Origin: Marinitenerispora sediminis
GTDB lineage: Bacteria > Actinomycetota > Actinomycetes > Streptosporangiales > Streptosporangiaceae
Direction: 5' to 3'
Assembly (NCBI RefSeq): GCF_003336425.1
Contig: NZ_QEIO01000021.1
Coordinates: forward strand, 1-51,604
DNA: 51,604 nt
Shown: positions 27,982-37,471 of the stretch, piece by piece
Layout: the number at the start of each line of letters is the position of its first letter
Numbering within the stretch: position 1 is the stretch's first letter
The notes under the pieces: generated by a model
Databases searched by the model: none
What the model saw: the letters and a program-made list of their open reading frames with translations, nothing else
Told to the model about the DNA's origin: nothing
Translations under genes and position numbers: made by a program

Positions 27982-29184
27982 GTGACCGCCTCCTCGACCG
28001 TCGCACCGCCGTCTCCGGCGACGGCCGGCCCCGAACCGGCCCCGCAGTACTCCGTCGTCCGGCTGCTCCCCCTCGCCGTCGGCACCTTCGCCGTCGGCAC
28101 CGGTATGTTCGTCACCTCCGGCGTGCTGCCCGACATCGCAGCGGACCTCGGGGTCGGCGTCGCCGCCGCCGGGCAGATGGTCACCGTGTTCGCCCTGGCC
28201 TACGCCGTGCTGGCCCCGGTCCTGGCGGCGTTCACCGGCCGGGTGGAGCGCCGCGTCCTCCTGCCGGCCGCCATGGCGCTCTTCCTGGCCGGCAACGCGC
28301 TCTCCGCCCTCACCCCCGACTACGCCGTCCTGCTGCTGTCCCGCGTCGTCGCGGCCGCCGGCGCGGCCATGTACACGCCGAACGCCAGTGCCATGGCCGC
28401 GGCCCTCAGCCCGGCCCGCCACCAGGGACGCGCCATGGCGGTGGTCATCGGCGGCATGACCGCCTCCACGGCCCTCGGCGTGCCGCTGGGCAGCTGGCTC
28501 GGCGGAACCCTCGGCTGGCGGGCCTCGCTGTGGCTGGTGGCCGGCCTCGCGGCGGTCGCGGTGGCGGGGCTGCTCCGGCTGCCGCGCGGCGGGCGGCAGC
28601 CCGCGGTGGGGCTGGCCGCCCGGCTGCGCGCGCTGGGCGACCCCCGGCTGCTGCGGGTCGCCGCGCTGACCCTGCTGCCGCTGTGGGCCTGCTTCACCGT
28701 GTTCAGCTACGTCGGCGCGGTGTTCGGCCCGGCCGCCGGCGGCACCGGCGGGATGACGGTGCTGCTCTGGGTGTGGGGGGTACTGTCGGTGGTCGGCAGC
28801 GTGCTGTCCGGCCGGCTCGCCGACACGCGCGGCCCGCGCTTCGTGCTCCTGGTGACGTTCCCGGTCCTGCTGGCCCTGATGCTCACGGTGCAGGCGGCGA
28901 GCACCGGCATCGCCGCGGCCGCGGTCTGGATGGCGGTGTACGGCCTCTTCGGCTGGATGGTCGCCGTGCCGCAGCAGCAGCGCGTGGTCGCGCTCGACCC
29001 CGCGGCGGCTCCGGTGCTGCTCAGCCTGAACAGCTCCGCTCTCTACGCCGGCACCTCGCTGGGCGGCCTCATGGGCGGCGCCCTGCTGAGTGGGCTCGAC
29101 GCCGCACTGCTCGGGTACCCGGCCGCGCTGGTGCTGCTCGTCGCGCTGGCCCTGCTCCTCACGGAGCGCCGCGCCAGCCCCTGA
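27982..29184 (+). CDS. Major facilitator superfamily transporter (DHA1-like efflux)
   Basis: 400-residue membrane protein with about 12 helices. The first helix is VVRLLPLAVGTFAVGTGMFVTSGVLPDIAADLGV. The MFS motif A position between helices 2 and 3 is FTGRVERR, somewhat divergent. Motif C-like glycine-rich sequences appear in helix 5 (GGMTASTALGVPLGSWLGGTLGWR). The pattern fits proton-driven drug or arabinose-type efflux proteins (AraJ/DHA1). The substrate is unknown. I start at the GTG at 27982 after AAGGAC; the long upstream frame is antisense to arsR. It is divergent from an ArsR regulator and so is probably inducible by its own substrate. Confidence 0.9.
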   Translation: MTASSTVAPPSPATAGPEPAPQYSVVRLLPLAVGTFAVGTGMFVTSGVLPDIAADLGVGVAAAGQMVTVFALAYAVLAPVLAAFTGRVERRVLLPAAMALFLAGNALSALTPDYAVLLLSRVVAAAGAAMYTPNASAMAAALSPARHQGRAMAVVIGGMTASTALGVPLGSWLGGTLGWRASLWLVAGLAAVAVAGLLRLPRGGRQPAVGLAARLRALGDPRLLRVAALTLLPLWACFTVFSYVGAVFGPAAGGTGGMTVLLWVWGVLSVVGSVLSGRLADTRGPRFVLLVTFPVLLALMLTVQAASTGIAAAAVWMAVYGLFGWMVAVPQQQRVVALDPAAAPVLLSLNSSALYAGTSLGGLMGGALLSGLDAALLGYPAALVLLVALALLLTERRASP

Positions 29185-29221
29185 CCGCCGTCCGGCACCC
29201 GCCGGGCACCGGTGCGCGGTC

Positions 29222-29249
29222 GCGCTCCGCCCGGGAACGGGCGGAGCGC
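29222..29249. terminator. Bidirectional terminator between MFS and the Rv2175c-like gene
   Basis: Perfect 12-base arms GCGCTCCGCCCG/CGGGCGGAGCGC with a GGAA loop between convergent genes, no U-tract. Confidence 0.65.
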
Positions 29250-29258
29250 CGGGTACGG

Positions 29259-29618
29259 CTAGAGCGCCATGGCCTGCGCGCGGCGCCGCACCTCGGTGCC
29301 GCGGTTGGCCGTGATCGCCTCGATCGGCGCGCCGGGCAGAGTGTCGTCCGCCGTGAACAGCCAGCGCAGCGCCTCGTCGGTCGAGAAACCGCAGTCGGCG
29401 AGCACCGTCAGCGTGCCCGGCAGGCCCTTGACGACGTCGCCGCCGGAGATGAACGCCGCCGGGATCGACAACTCCCCGGAGCGGGTGGCGCCTAGGAGCT
29501 TGTGGTCGCGGATGAGCTGCTTGATCCGGTTGGGACTGACTCCCAGCGCCCGGGCCGCCTCGCGGATGGTCAGCCAGTCGCCGACGAGGGCGTCGGTGTC
29601 ACGGTCGATCTGTGTCAC
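29259..29618 (-). CDS. Rv2175c-family DNA-binding protein
   Basis: 119-residue regulator of the actinobacterial Rv2175c family. A helix-turn-helix is visible at about residues 12-40 (GDWLTIREAARALGVSPNRIKQLIRDHKLLG), followed by a family-specific C-terminal domain (SIPAAFISGGDVVKGLPGTLTVLADCGFSTDEALRWLF). In M. tuberculosis the homologue is a substrate of the neighbouring kinase PknL, phosphorylated on an N-terminal threonine; Thr2 and Thr8 are available here. I start at the GTG at 29618 because a -10-like GACATT lies seven bases before it; a TTG at 29627 is an alternative. In this window the kinase is 2.7 kb away beyond the thi genes. Confidence 0.9.
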   Translation of the reverse strand: MTQIDRDTDALVGDWLTIREAARALGVSPNRIKQLIRDHKLLGATRSGELSIPAAFISGGDVVKGLPGTLTVLADCGFSTDEALRWLFTADDTLPGAPIEAITANRGTEVRRRAQAMAL

Positions 29619-29625
29619 GTCAGCC

Positions 29626-29631
29626 AATGTC
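29626..29631 (-). promoter_or_regulatory. -10-like element of the Rv2175c-type gene
   Basis: GACATT on the minus strand, seven bases before the preferred GTG start. Weaker match than the others in the window. Confidence 0.3.
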
Positions 29632-29755
29632 CCACAAACCGGTGGATTCCAAACGCTATCTGCCCCGTTATCGCTGTCGGCGTAGCGCGCGGCCCGTCAC
29701 ACCCCGCCCTGGCCCGCCTGGCGGGGCGGGATCTACTATGGCCCGAGAGCGACGT

Positions 29756-29851
29756 CCCCGCGGGAGCCGGGTAGGGACCCGGCTGAGAGGGAGGCTGCCA
29801 GCCTCCGACCGCACGAACCTGATCCGGGTCATACCGGCGAAGGGAGTGGAG
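29756..29851 (+). ncRNA. TPP riboswitch (THI element)
   Basis: The two conserved cores are present: GGCTGAGAGG at 29781-29790 and ACCTGATCCGGGTCATACC, then GGCGAAGGGAG, at 29818-29846. A variable P3-type stem (GAGGCTG/CAGCCTC) lies between them. P1 closes by pairing CCCCG-rich sequence at about 29756 with GGAGTGG near 29848, which holds the thiO Shine-Dalgarno. Binding of thiamin diphosphate should therefore hide the ribosome binding site. A -10-like TACTAT is at 29734-29739. Confidence 0.93.
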
Positions 29852-29859
29852 CTGGCATC

Positions 29860-31065
29860 GTGTCGTCCCCATCCAACCACGCCGCGCCGCCGAAGGTAGC
29901 GGATTCCGACGTGATCGTCGTCGGTGCCGGCCTGATCGGCATGGTCACCGCATGGCGGGCCGCCCGCCGCGGTCTGCGCGTGAGCGTGGTCGCCCCACAG
30001 AGCCGGCACGCCGCCTCCGTGGTCGCGGCCGGCATGCTCACACCCGCCACCGAGGCCGCCTACGGCGAGGAGGCGCTGACCCGCTTCGGGCTCGTCTCCC
30101 GGGACCGCTACCCGGGGTTCCTGGCCGAACTGGCCGCCGACGGCGCGACGGAGCCCGGGTACCGCACCGGCGGCACGCTCCAGGTCGCCTTCGACACCGA
30201 CGACCTCGCCCGGCTCGCCGAACTCGGCGACCTCCGCGCCCGCCTCGGCATCGCCACCCGGCGCCTCACCGGCCGGGAGTGCCGCCGGCTGGAACCGATG
30301 CTCGCCCCGTCCGTGCGCGGCGGGTTCCTGGCGCCCGACGACCACTCCGTGGACCCGCGCCGGCTGCTGGCGGCGCTGCGGGCGGCGGCTCGCGGACGCG
30401 GGGTCGCGCTGCTCCCTGTCCGGGCCACCGCGGTCGAGCTCGCCGGCGGCGCGGTGCGCGGCGTCCGGCTGGAGCGCTCCACCAGCGCGCCGGACGCGCC
30501 CCCAGAGCTCCGCGCCCCGCAGGTCGTGCTCGCCGCCGGGGCGTGGACCGGCGGCCTCGCCGGGGTGCCCGACGGCGTGCTGCCCGAGCTGCGCCCGGTC
30601 AAGGGCCAGCTGCTGCGGCTGCGCACGCCCCCCGGCGAGGCGCCGCCCGTCTCCCGCACGGTCCGCGGCCTGGTCCGCGGCGCCCCCGTCTACCTGGTGC
30701 CCCGCGACGACGGCGAGGTGGTCCTGGGCGCCACCCAGGAGGAGGCCGGCCACGACACCCGGCTCACGGTCGGCGGCGTCTGGGAGCTGCTGCGCGACGC
30801 CCGCGAACTGGTGCCGGGCGTCAGCGAGCTGGAGATCGCGGAGACCTGTGTCGGTCTGCGCCCGGGATCCCCGGACAACGAACCGCTGCTCGGTCCGACC
30901 CGGGTCCCGGGGCTGCATCTCGCCGTCGGCCACTTCCGGCACGGCGTGCTGTTCACACCGGCCACCGGCGACGCGATGGCGGCGGCGCTCGCCGACGGCC
31001 GGCTGCCCGACTTCGCCCGCCGCTTCGCCGCCACGCGCGCGGTGGCGGCCGGCGCCGCCACCTGA
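29860..31065 (+). CDS. thiO: Glycine oxidase ThiO
   Basis: FAD enzyme oxidising glycine to the iminoglycine used in thiazole formation in aerobes. 401 residues. The dinucleotide motif SDVIVVGAGLIGMVTAWRAARRG lies at 16-38. RTGGTLQVAFDTDDLARL follows, and the C-terminal FAD contact region is TCVGLRPGSPDNEPLLGPTRVPGLHLAVGHFRHGVLFTPATG. GTG start at 29860, with GGAG at 29848-29851 inside the riboswitch expression platform. First gene of thiO-thiS-thiG. Confidence 0.95.
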   Translation: MSSPSNHAAPPKVADSDVIVVGAGLIGMVTAWRAARRGLRVSVVAPQSRHAASVVAAGMLTPATEAAYGEEALTRFGLVSRDRYPGFLAELAADGATEPGYRTGGTLQVAFDTDDLARLAELGDLRARLGIATRRLTGRECRRLEPMLAPSVRGGFLAPDDHSVDPRRLLAALRAAARGRGVALLPVRATAVELAGGAVRGVRLERSTSAPDAPPELRAPQVVLAAGAWTGGLAGVPDGVLPELRPVKGQLLRLRTPPGEAPPVSRTVRGLVRGAPVYLVPRDDGEVVLGATQEEAGHDTRLTVGGVWELLRDARELVPGVSELEIAETCVGLRPGSPDNEPLLGPTRVPGLHLAVGHFRHGVLFTPATGDAMAAALADGRLPDFARRFAATRAVAAGAAT

Positions 31066-31138
31066 ACGGACCGCGTCCCACGCGGCCCGCCCGCCCCGGA
31101 GGCCGGGGCGTTCTCCGGGAAGGAAGGTGAGAGAACCC

Positions 31139-32162
<1,024 letters not shown>

Positions 32163-32166
32163 CGCC

Positions 32167-32206
32167 CCGGACCGCCCGGCGCAGGCGCTCGCGCCGGGCG
32201 GTCCGG
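32167..32206 (+). terminator. Terminator hairpin after thiG
   Basis: Sixteen-base perfect stem CCGGACCGCCCGGCGC/GCGCCGGGCGGTCCGG with an eight-base loop, five bases after the thiG stop. No U-tract. Confidence 0.7.
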
Positions 32207-32264
32207 CCCCGGGACGCGGCGGGCCGTACCGGAGCGTCAGGTGGTTGTGACGTTGAGCGAAGGT

Positions 32265-32285
32265 CTTTACCCCATTCCAGTAAAG
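32265..32285 (+). promoter_or_regulatory. Inverted repeat upstream of the PASTA kinase gene
   Basis: CTTTAC-N9-GTAAAG, about 55-73 bases before the kinase start, in a locally AT-rich patch. It could be an operator; no regulator can be named. Confidence 0.25.
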
Positions 32286-32324
32286 GGAAAACCATTGGCC
32301 CGCCGTACTTTGCCCTTCTACCCG

Positions 32325-32330
32325 TAAACT
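32325..32330 (+). promoter_or_regulatory. -10 element of the kinase gene, probably leaderless
   Basis: TAAACT, seven bases before the GTG at 32338; no Shine-Dalgarno is present. Confidence 0.5.
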
Positions 32331-32337
32331 CGCCTCC

Positions 32338-34284
32338 GTGGACATGACGACTGCGGACCCGCTTGTAGGCGCGACACTCGATCAGCGCTATTACGTCGAG
32401 TCCCGTGTCGCCGGCGGCGGCATGGCGACCGTCTACGTCGCCCACGACCTCCGGCTCGACCGGCGTGTGGCCCTCAAGGTCATGCACTCCACCCTGGCCC
32501 AGGACCCCCAGTTCGTGCGCCGCTTCATCAACGAGGCGCACGCCGTGGCCAAGCTGTCGCACCCCAACGTCGTGCAGGTGTACGACCAGGGGACCGACCA
32601 GGGGCACGTCTACCTCGCGATGGAGTACGTCCCGGGCCGCACCCTGCGCGACCTGCTGAAGCTGCGGGGCCGGCTGGCCCCGCAGGACGCGCTGCAGATC
32701 ATGGTGCCGGTGCTGGCCGGCCTCGGCGCCGCGCACCAGGCCGGCATGGTGCACCGCGACATCAAGCCCGAGAACGTGCTGCTGACCCGGGACGGCCAGG
32801 TCAAGGTCGTGGACTTCGGCCTGGCGCGGGTGGTCGAGGCGGCCCAGGAGGGGCTGACCAAGACGGGCACGCTCATGGGCACGGCCGCCTACCTGGCGCC
32901 GGAGCAGATCTCCCAGAGCGTCTCCGACGCCCGTACCGACGTCTACGCGTGCGGCATCATGCTGTACGAGCTGCTCACCGGTGCGCAGCCGCACACCGGC
33001 GACTCCGCCATCGCGGTCGCCTACCAGCACGTCAACCAGGACGTGCCGCGCCCGTCGCGCGTGGTCGACGGCATCGCGCCGGAGATCGACGCGCTGGTCA
33101 CCCAGGCCACCGAGCGCGACCCCCGCTACCGGCCGGGCGACGCCGGCCAGTTCCTCGCCGCGGTGTTCGACGTGTACCCGCACCTCGCGGGCGCCGCACC
33201 GCAGCCGCCGGCGGGCTACGCCCCGGCCGCCGCCCTGCCGCCCGCCGGCGCCGCGGCCGCCGCCGGCAGCGCCGACGACGACTCCAACAACACGCTCGTG
33301 GTCGAGCTGCCGGACGTCCCCGACGACGACTACGAGGACTACGGCGACGACCGGCGCGAGCGGAGCCGCGGCCTGCGCTACCCGCTGATCGCGGTCGCCG
33401 GCCTGCTCGTGGTGCTCCTGGCGGGGTTCGGCTGGTGGATGGCGTTCGGACGCTACGAGAGCGTGCCGGAGCTGGTGGGGATGAGCCGGGAGCAGGCGGA
33501 GCAGCAGCTGTCCGCGCAGGGCCTGCGCATCTCGGTGGCCGACGAGGGCGTGTACAGCGACGAGGCCGAGGAGGGCACGATCGCGGAGAGCGATCCCGCC
33601 GCCTCCGCCCGCGCGCTGCCCGGAGACACGGTGACGGTGGCGCTCTCCCTCGGACCGCAGACGGTGGAGATGCCCAACGTGGTGGGCCTGCCGGTGTCCG
33701 ACGCCCGCGGGCAGCTGGAGGACCTCGGCATCGAGGACGTCACCGAGGAGGAGGCGTCGTCCCGCGACCAGCCGGCCGGGACGGTGCTGTCGTCCGACCC
33801 CGAGGCCGGTGCGGACGCCGACCGGGCGGCCGGGGTGACCCTGACCGTCAGCGCCGGCTTCGACATGCCCGACGTCACGGGTCTCAGCCAGGACGACGCT
33901 CGCGCCAGCCTGGAGGGCAGCGGCCTGAGTGTGTCCGTCACCGACCAGGCCAGCGACAGTGTGCCGCGGGGGCAGGTCATCTCGCAGGACCCGGAGGCCG
34001 GTTCCACCGTCGGCAGCGGCGACTCGGTGACGATCACGGTGTCGTCCGGGCCCGAGCAGATCGAGATCCCCGACGTCACGGGCTGGAAGGTCGACGACGC
34101 CCGCAAGGAGCTGGAGGAGCTCGGCTTCCGGGTCGAGGTCCACGAGTTCATGGGCGACCGGGTCGCGGCCTACAGCCCCACGGGCCGCGCCGAGGAGGGC
34201 GCCACCGTCGAGCTGTGGGCGACCCCGTTCGGCAACGGCGGGCCCGGGCGGGGGAACGACCGCGGCAACCGCGACGACGACTAG
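32338..34284 (+). CDS. Transmembrane Ser/Thr protein kinase with four PASTA domains (PknL/PknB-like)
   Basis: 648 residues. Kinase domain at about 17-280: glycine loop VAGGGMATVYVAHD (24-37), K47, HRDIKPEN (139-146), DFG (159-161) and an activation loop with T174, T176 and T178. After an Ala/Pro-rich and then acidic juxtamembrane linker comes one transmembrane helix (about 348-370). Four extracellular PASTA repeats follow (about 374-440, 441-508, 509-573, 574-630), then a Gly/Arg/Asn/Asp tail. PASTA domains bind muropeptides or lipid II and tie such kinases to cell-wall growth. Position next to the Rv2175c-type gene and aroF indicates the pknL locus, although M. tuberculosis PknL lacks PASTA repeats. 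GTG at 32338; an ATG two codons later is possible. Confidence 0.95.
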   Translation: MDMTTADPLVGATLDQRYYVESRVAGGGMATVYVAHDLRLDRRVALKVMHSTLAQDPQFVRRFINEAHAVAKLSHPNVVQVYDQGTDQGHVYLAMEYVPGRTLRDLLKLRGRLAPQDALQIMVPVLAGLGAAHQAGMVHRDIKPENVLLTRDGQVKVVDFGLARVVEAAQEGLTKTGTLMGTAAYLAPEQISQSVSDARTDVYACGIMLYELLTGAQPHTGDSAIAVAYQHVNQDVPRPSRVVDGIAPEIDALVTQATERDPRYRPGDAGQFLAAVFDVYPHLAGAAPQPPAGYAPAAALPPAGAAAAAGSADDDSNNTLVVELPDVPDDDYEDYGDDRRERSRGLRYPLIAVAGLLVVLLAGFGWWMAFGRYESVPELVGMSREQAEQQLSAQGLRISVADEGVYSDEAEEGTIAESDPAASARALPGDTVTVALSLGPQTVEMPNVVGLPVSDARGQLEDLGIEDVTEEEASSRDQPAGTVLSSDPEAGADADRAAGVTLTVSAGFDMPDVTGLSQDDARASLEGSGLSVSVTDQASDSVPRGQVISQDPEAGSTVGSGDSVTITVSSGPEQIEIPDVTGWKVDDARKELEELGFRVEVHEFMGDRVAAYSPTGRAEEGATVELWATPFGNGGPGRGNDRGNRDDD

Positions 34285-34347
34285 GTCGCCGGTGGAGGTC
34301 CACCGAACCGAGCGCCCGTAGCGGAGGGCGGCCCAGCGGCCGGTGGG

Positions 34348-34370
34348 GGGCGCCGCTTCTGGCGCCCTTC
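34348..34370 (+). terminator. Terminator hairpin after the PASTA kinase
   Basis: GGGCGCC-GCTTCT-GGCGCCC followed by TTC, about 65 bases after the stop codon. Confidence 0.5.
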
Positions 34371-34534
34371 GGACGCGCTCCACATCCACCCGGACGGCGG
34401 CGCCTCGCGTCCTCGCGCGGCCGCGGCGCCGCCGGACCACCGCGGTGGTCCTGGACGCGTGCCGGCCCGCGAACGGGGGGCCCGCGAAGGCGGCCGCCGC
34501 GCCGGCCAGCGGGTGCGCACACGACACACGACAG

Positions 34535-34576
34535 TGCCGCCCGGGCGCCATCCCGAGGGATGGCGCCCGGGCGGCA
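34535..34576. terminator. 42-base near-perfect palindrome
   Basis: Twenty-base arms TGCCGCCCGGGCGCCATCCC and its exact complement with only two bases between. As RNA it would form a 19-pair hairpin with a four-base loop. It stands isolated, 250 bases after the kinase gene and 450 before the next gene, so it may be a bidirectional terminator or a repeat-type palindrome. Confidence 0.45.
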
Positions 34577-35023
34577 TCACTCCGACGCCGCTCCCCTCCC
34601 CGCCACAACGGCTTCCCGATCCGGGTGGCGTGCACGGCGCCGGGGTCCTCCCCCCATCGGTCCCGGCCAGGGCCGGCACCGATCGCTTCCACCGACAGGC
34701 TCGCAGGCTTGTCGGCTGGCCGCTGAGCACAACCCTAGGGTCTGCAGAGAGGTCCGGAACCCCCTCCGGCACGGCCGATCGGCGGGCGGCACGGAGCGGT
34801 CGCCACGCGGGGCGGGGCGACGGATCAGCGGTCGCCCTGGCACGACGAACGGTCGATCGGCGGCGGTGGCACGCCGACCGTTCCGCGTCCGGACCGCGTG
34901 TCCGCCATCCCGCCCCCGCGCCGCGCGGTGTCGCTTCCCCGCAACGAGATTTGGGTCACGTAATGTAGTCACTGATCACCGTCCGCAATGACACGCGGGC
35001 GCGCGCAGAAGGCGAGGACGCAC

Positions 35024-35260
35024 ATGTTCGGGACACGGGCGCTGGTGGCCGCCGCGACGGCGGCGGGGGCGCTGCTCGCCGGAGCCGGCCCGGCCGAGGC
35101 GGTCGACGAGGTCAGGGGGCTGGCCCTCCTCAACGACCTGGACCTGGTCGAGGACATGAACACCAACATCCCCGTCTGCCTGATCGTCCCGATCCACCTC
35201 GGCGGGCCGCCGCCCACCCCGTTCCGGGAGTGCGTCCGCAGCGTCGTCGCCGAGTTCTAG
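35024..35260 (+). CDS. Small secreted protein of unknown function
   Basis: 78 residues with a clear Sec signal peptide: MFGTRALVAAATAAGALLAGAGPAEAV, predicted cleavage after AEA at about residue 26. The mature part is about 52 residues with two cysteines (in IPVCLIVPIHLGG and FRECVRSVV) that could form a disulfide. I do not recognise the family. It has no chaplin or rodlin signature, although size and export fit a surface-associated actinobacterial protein. I prefer the ATG at 35024, which has GGCGAGGA upstream and gives a proper signal peptide, over the ATG at 34988. It faces the convergent symporter gene 31 bases away. Confidence 0.7.
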   Translation: MFGTRALVAAATAAGALLAGAGPAEAVDEVRGLALLNDLDLVEDMNTNIPVCLIVPIHLGGPPPTPFRECVRSVVAEF

Positions 35261-35291
35261 CCGCTCTCCGGGGCAGCCGCGCCCACAGGCG

Positions 35292-36992
35292 TCACAGGTC
35301 CCGGCGGGGCAGGTGCATCCGGCCCAGCATCGCGTCCGCGTCCTCGGGCACCCGGCGCGCACTGAGCCGGGAGACGACCACCATCACGGCGAAGACGAGC
35401 GGGGCGAGCAGCAGGGTCGGCATCGCCAGCAGCCGGCCGGGCTCCGTCGCCGGGTCGAGACCGGTCAGCGGGACCACGACCCCGGCGGCGACCCCGGCCA
35501 TGCCGACCAGCAGACCGGCGGCGGCGCCGACGTCAGTGAGCCGGCGCCACCACACCCCGAGCAGCAGCACCGGCGCCACCGTCACCGCGCTGATCCGGAA
35601 GGCGAGCAGCACCAGCGGTACCAGGCTCACGTCGGCCAGGCCCGGCAGCATGAGGAGGGCGGCCAGCGGCACCCCGATCGCCATCAGCACGCCGAGGCGG
35701 AACATCCGGGTGCCGCCGCCCAGCACGCACTGCGAGATCGTGCCGCCCAGCGCGGTGGCCAGTCCGGCCGACACGGTGATGACCGCCGCCGCGGCGCCCA
35801 CCGCCACCATCGTGGCCAGTGCCAGTCCGAGTGCGCCCGGAGCGACCCGCTCCGGCAGGGCCAGGACCACGATGTCGGTGTCGCCGGTCGCCAGCAGGTC
35901 GCTCGCGTACAGCCGGCCGAGCCCGGCGTAGATCAGCGGGAAGATCGAGAACACCATGACGAGCACCAGCGCCACCACGACCGTCCGCCGGGCCGCCCGC
36001 GGGCTCGCGGCCCCGTAGAACCGCGCGACGAACTGGGGCAGTCCGACGACGCCGAGCACGAGCGCCAGCTGCACGGAGTGCGCGCCGAGCAGCGGCGCGT
36101 CCACCTCCATCTCCAGCCACTGCTCGCCTTCGAGGGGCCGCGCCCCGTCGGCGTGCGGGACCGCCGCTCCCTCCCGGAAGGTGAGCTCGCTGCCGGCCGC
36201 GAAGTGGTGGGCGCCGGCCGCGAGCCGGACGGCGGTGCCGTCCAGGTGGCGGCCGTTCACCCGGCCCGCCACGGTCAGCACCGTCTCCTCCGGCAGTGTC
36301 AGCCGCTGGTCCTCGGCGACGTGCACCGTGGTCGGCTCGGCGAACGCGGGGACGCCGGTGTGCTCGACCATGCGGCCGTCCTCGACCTGCCAGAGCACGA
36401 GCAGCACCACCGCCGGCACCCCGATGGCCGCCAGCTTCACCCAGAAGAACACCGCCTGGAAGCCGGTGTCCGACCCGTTCGACGCGTGCAGGACGATGAC
36501 GAGGGTCACGGCCGCGACACCGCCCCAGCCGGCCCACGCCGGCAGGCCGACGTAGCGGTCGACCAGCGCGCCGGCCGCCGCGTACTGGGCCAGCAGGTAG
36601 ACCCAGCCGGTGAACACCACGCACGCGCTGACCATGCGGCGGACCCTGCGGTTGCGCAGCCGCCACTCGGCGAAGTCGGACGGGCTGTACACGCCGGAGC
36701 GGCGCAGCGGGGCGGCGACGAACGCGGCGAGCAGCACGTAGCCCGCGCTCAGCGCCACGAACATCCAGACGGCCTGGAAGCCCTGCGCCAGCAGCAGGCC
36801 GGCGAACCCGAGGAACGTCGCGGCGGAGGTGTACTCGCCGCCCGCCGCCGCGGCCGAGGAGAGCAACGGGGCCGGGCGGGTGGCGGCGGTGAAGTCCGAG
36901 GTGCCGCCCGCGCGGCTGAAGTAGCCGGCGACGGCGAGCAGGGTCATCAGGAGCGCGGTGACCACGATCGCGCCGCCGACGAGGGGGATCAC
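35292..36992 (-). CDS. Sodium/solute symporter (SSS family, ActP-like)
   Basis: Secondary transporter for a small carboxylate such as acetate or pyruvate. 566 residues with about 13 hydrophobic helices. AGGTSDFTAATRPAPLLSSAAAAGGEYTSAATFLGFAGLLLAQG at about 28-71 matches the start of cation/acetate symporters, and LPQFVARFYGAASPRAARRTVV at about 318 is the conserved central motif. Residues about 203-300 form a long hydrophilic insert (beta-rich, for example VEHTGVPAFAEPTTVHVAED) between two helices. The GTG start at 36992 overlaps the stop of the DUF485-like gene. Last gene of the operon with a LytS/LytTR two-component pair, so probably induced by its substrate. Confidence 0.9.
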   Translation of the reverse strand: MIPLVGGAIVVTALLMTLLAVAGYFSRAGGTSDFTAATRPAPLLSSAAAAGGEYTSAATFLGFAGLLLAQGFQAVWMFVALSAGYVLLAAFVAAPLRRSGVYSPSDFAEWRLRNRRVRRMVSACVVFTGWVYLLAQYAAAGALVDRYVGLPAWAGWGGVAAVTLVIVLHASNGSDTGFQAVFFWVKLAAIGVPAVVLLVLWQVEDGRMVEHTGVPAFAEPTTVHVAEDQRLTLPEETVLTVAGRVNGRHLDGTAVRLAAGAHHFAAGSELTFREGAAVPHADGARPLEGEQWLEMEVDAPLLGAHSVQLALVLGVVGLPQFVARFYGAASPRAARRTVVVALVLVMVFSIFPLIYAGLGRLYASDLLATGDTDIVVLALPERVAPGALGLALATMVAVGAAAAVITVSAGLATALGGTISQCVLGGGTRMFRLGVLMAIGVPLAALLMLPGLADVSLVPLVLLAFRISAVTVAPVLLLGVWWRRLTDVGAAAGLLVGMAGVAAGVVVPLTGLDPATEPGRLLAMPTLLLAPLVFAVMVVVSRLSARRVPEDADAMLGRMHLPRRDL

Positions 36993-37471
36993 CGCGCGTC
37001 CCCCTCGCGGGCGGGCGGGGTCCGCGGCCGGAGCCGCGCCACGACGAGCCGGCGCCGCGGCCCCGGCGGCCGGGCCGGCGCTCCGCCGGGCGGCGGGGCC
37101 GCCGCCCGGTGCTCCAGGTGCTCGGCGCGGCTCACGTGGAGGACGAGGACGCACACCATCAGCGGCGGCACCCCGAGGGTCACGGCGATCCAGGCCAGCG
37201 GGGTGCCGGCGACCACCAGGTCGTCGAGCCGCGGGACGAGGGTGAACAGGGCGGGCAGCAGCACCGCGGTGACGAGCGCGAACAGGGCGCACGCGCCGAC
37301 CGGGACCAGCTGGCGGCGCAGCAGCGGCGCGACGTCGGGCGGGGCCGGCGCGCGCTCCGGCGGCAGCGGCCGCGCGCCGCGCGCGGCGAGGGCCCGCCGG
37401 GTGGCGGGCGAGGTGACGACGGTCCGGCGCGGCGGCTCGGCGGGGCCGGGGCCGCCCGGCCGACCGGTCAC
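36989..37471 (-). CDS. DUF485-like small membrane protein, symporter partner
   Basis: 160 residues. Two hydrophobic helices (LVPVGACALFALVTAVLLPALF at about 54-75, TPLAWIAVTLGVPPLMVCVLVLHV at about 88-111) are flanked by Pro/Arg-rich cytosolic tails. Size, topology and position directly before an ActP-like symporter match the DUF485/YjcH partner proteins, though the sequence match is loose. The GTG start at 37471 overlaps the LytTR gene stop, and its own stop overlaps the symporter start, so all three are translationally coupled. Confidence 0.75.
   Translation of the reverse strand: MTGRPGGPGPAEPPRRTVVTSPATRRALAARGARPLPPERAPAPPDVAPLLRRQLVPVGACALFALVTAVLLPALFTLVPRLDDLVVAGTPLAWIAVTLGVPPLMVCVLVLHVSRAEHLEHRAAAPPPGGAPARPPGPRRRLVVARLRPRTPPAREGDAR

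Larger units (their letters stand above)
34285..35023. other. Intergenic region after the PASTA kinase
   Basis: 739 bases with no supportable gene. It has a terminator at 34348-34370, a 42-base near-perfect palindrome at 34535-34576, a short palindrome ACCCTAGGGT at about 34732, and an AT-richer stretch at 34948-34975 (TTGGGTCACG then TAATGT) that may be the promoter of the small secreted protein. Confidence 0.4.
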
